The position numbers and the translations under genes were made by a program. A model generated the notes under the pieces. That model searched no databases. It had not been told where the DNA came from and saw nothing but the letters and a program-made list of their open reading frames with translations. Positions 62,952 through 64,000 of a stretch of 64,000 nt of DNA are shown piece by piece. Each line of letters starts with the position of its first letter. Within the stretch, counting starts at the first letter, position 1. This DNA comes from Agrococcus sp. ProA11. GTDB taxonomy: Bacteria > Actinomycetota > Actinomycetes > Actinomycetales > Microbacteriaceae. Location: contig NZ_CP156989.1 in NCBI RefSeq assembly GCF_039880525.1, forward strand, positions 1,922,001 through 1,986,000, given 5' to 3'.

Positions 62952-64000
62952 CTACTGCTGGGTGGCGATGAGCCGGAGCGGCTCGAGGCCGGCCGCCGGG
63001 CTCCAGACCCGACCGCGGAGGGACAGCAGCTCGCCGTCCGCCCCGAGCGCGCGCAGCGTCGTCGTGCCCTCGCTGCCGCCCACGATCGCCTGCACGCCGC
63101 CGCCGGGTGAGGGCAGCTGCTCGGCGACGCCGCCGATCGCGAGCACCGTGATCTGCGGGCGGTCGTCGTCGGTCGCCAGCACCGCCACCTGGGTCGGGCT
63201 GACCCAGGTGATGTCGGCGGCCGCGCCCTCGATCGCGGGCAGCGGGTAGGGCTCGCCGAGCGTCATCGGCTGGCCGTCGGCATCGCGCACGACCGCCATC
63301 ACCCAGAGGCTGCTGGCTCCGCCACCGACGCCGCCGCCCGCGGTGGCGATCGCGAGCCTGGAGCCGTCGCGCGAGAGCTCCATCGCCGCCACCCGGTCGA
63401 AGCTCGGCGGCAGCGGGAGCTCGTTGCGCTCGCCGCCGCGCCACGCGAGCAGGCGTGCGGTGGCGCTGCGCTCCTGCAGCAGCACCCACCCGCTGTCGTC
63501 GACGGTCGGCACCGCGCCGACGTCGGTGGAGATCACCACCGGCTCCGCGTCCGGCACCACCCAGGCCGCGGTCGAGCCCGTGTGGGCCACACCGCCCGCT
63601 GCTCCGACCGTGTAGCTGGTCGCGCCGATCGCCGCGAGCGTAGCGCCGACATCGTCAAGCGCTGGCGCTCCCCCGCCGATCGGGTGCAGCGTCGAGCCCT
63701 CGAGCACGAGCGGTCGCGGGTCGACGTCGCCCTCGTCGAACGGGCCGGCCTCCGCGCTGGAGGCGACGAAGCCCGCGAGCCCCTCGACCTGCAGCCGCAC
63801 CTCGCGCACGCCGACGTCGCGCAGCGACAGCGCGAGCTGCCCGGCGAGCGGCTGCAGGCTGCCGGATCCCAGCTGCTGGATCTGCTCGATGTCGAGCGTG
63901 ACGGTCATGGTGGTGCCGTCGACGCGCGGCGCGCCCACTCGGGACGCCTCCACTGCTCCGGCGGTGGAGACGGCGGGTGAGAGCCAGGTGGACGGCCCGG
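62952..64000 (-). CDS. lpqB: LpqB-family lipoprotein, C-terminal part, cut by window edge
   Basis: The frame is open to the right edge (349 complete codons visible). GerMN-domain end (about first 115: STWLSPAVSTAG, DVGVREVRLQVEG) then a beta-propeller with VPTVDDSGWVLLQ, MELSRDGSRLAIA and DITWVSPTQVAVLA blades. LpqB acts with MtrAB in envelope signalling; mtrAB would lie beyond the edge. Internal Met codons are not the true start. Confidence 0.87.
   Translation of the reverse strand, partial: GPSTWLSPAVSTAGAVEASRVGAPRVDGTTMTVTLDIEQIQQLGSGSLQPLAGQLALSLRDVGVREVRLQVEGLAGFVASSAEAGPFDEGDVDPRPLVLEGSTLHPIGGGAPALDDVGATLAAIGATSYTVGAAGGVAHTGSTAAWVVPDAEPVVISTDVGAVPTVDDSGWVLLQERSATARLLAWRGGERNELPLPPSFDRVAAMELSRDGSRLAIATAGGGVGGGASSLWVMAVVRDADGQPMTLGEPYPLPAIEGAAADITWVSPTQVAVLATDDDRPQITVLAIGGVAEQLPSPGGGVQAIVGGSEGTTTLRALGADGELLSLRGRVWSPAAGLEPLRLIATQQ

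Overview
The window is a very GC-rich (about 70% or more by eye), gene-dense bacterial chromosome segment. Gene order and content point to Actinomycetota, most likely Microbacteriaceae (an Agrococcus- or Microbacterium-like organism; the genus is inference). Supporting blocks are lpqB-comF-hpf-secA, recG-rsmD-thiL-DUF3515, ispH/xseA-xseB-DUF4245-fumC, coenzyme F420 genes, and many GTG starts with 4-nt ATGA/GTGA overlaps. I see no rRNA, tRNA, prophage, IS element or CRISPR array. Most of the window is core chromosome; the unusual material is an accessory-looking catabolic operon and the regulatory and repeat DNA between genes.

Layout. 1-1058: 5' end of a dihydropyrimidinase and a beta-ureidopropionase-like nitrilase (reductive pyrimidine breakdown). 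1226-6050: a putative F420-0-type ABC importer, cofD, and cofC on the opposite strand. 6158-11865: coaD-cofE-moxR-DUF58-transglutaminase, coupled by overlaps. 11936-17455: recG, rsmD, thiL, a DUF3515 lipoprotein, an SseB-like protein and an exonuclease. 17456-20996: proVWX osmoprotectant importer behind a long leader. 21215: a GIY-YIG gene that has lost its stop. 21659-32812: a 12-gene collinear minus-strand run with a Liv-type ABC transporter, an acyl-CoA ligase, a TetR regulator, 3-hydroxybutyrate dehydrogenase, both subunits of a 3-oxoacid CoA-transferase and two alpha/beta hydrolases. 33197-35341: SRPBCC/ArsR pair and a membrane acyltransferase-like protein. 35390-38324: glpX, an orphan DhaL domain, fbaA. 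38379-46464: acidic protein, ispH, xseA, xseB, DUF4245, fumC, an S9 peptidase and a TPR protein. 46634-50744: prepilin-peptidase-like protein, DUF4397 protein, class F sortase, SigK/RskA-like sigma/anti-sigma pair and a truncated second anti-sigma. 50738-58291: frameshifted winged-helix gene, PhoH, cis-prenyltransferase, hemolysin III, BCCT transporter and a secreted serine protease. 58542-64000: secA, hpf, comF and the 3' part of lpqB.

Regulatory themes. At least ten genes begin exactly 6 nt after a TANNNT -10 hexamer, indicating leaderless mRNAs; this fixes several starts. Two sites resembling SigK promoters (GCAACC, 15-16 nt, CCGAAT/CCGATAT) precede the DUF4397-sortase pair and the orphan anti-sigma gene, next to the SigK-like sigma factor, suggesting a local regulon. 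The Liv/3-hydroxybutyrate run has a TTGACA-N17-CATGCT promoter followed by the inverted repeat TGTCAG-N3-CTGACA, a candidate operator. A dispersed repeat bounded by TCTCGTGAC/GTCACGAGA occurs at four loci, and short tandem repeats lie in or beside the hydrolase, xseB and S9 peptidase genes.
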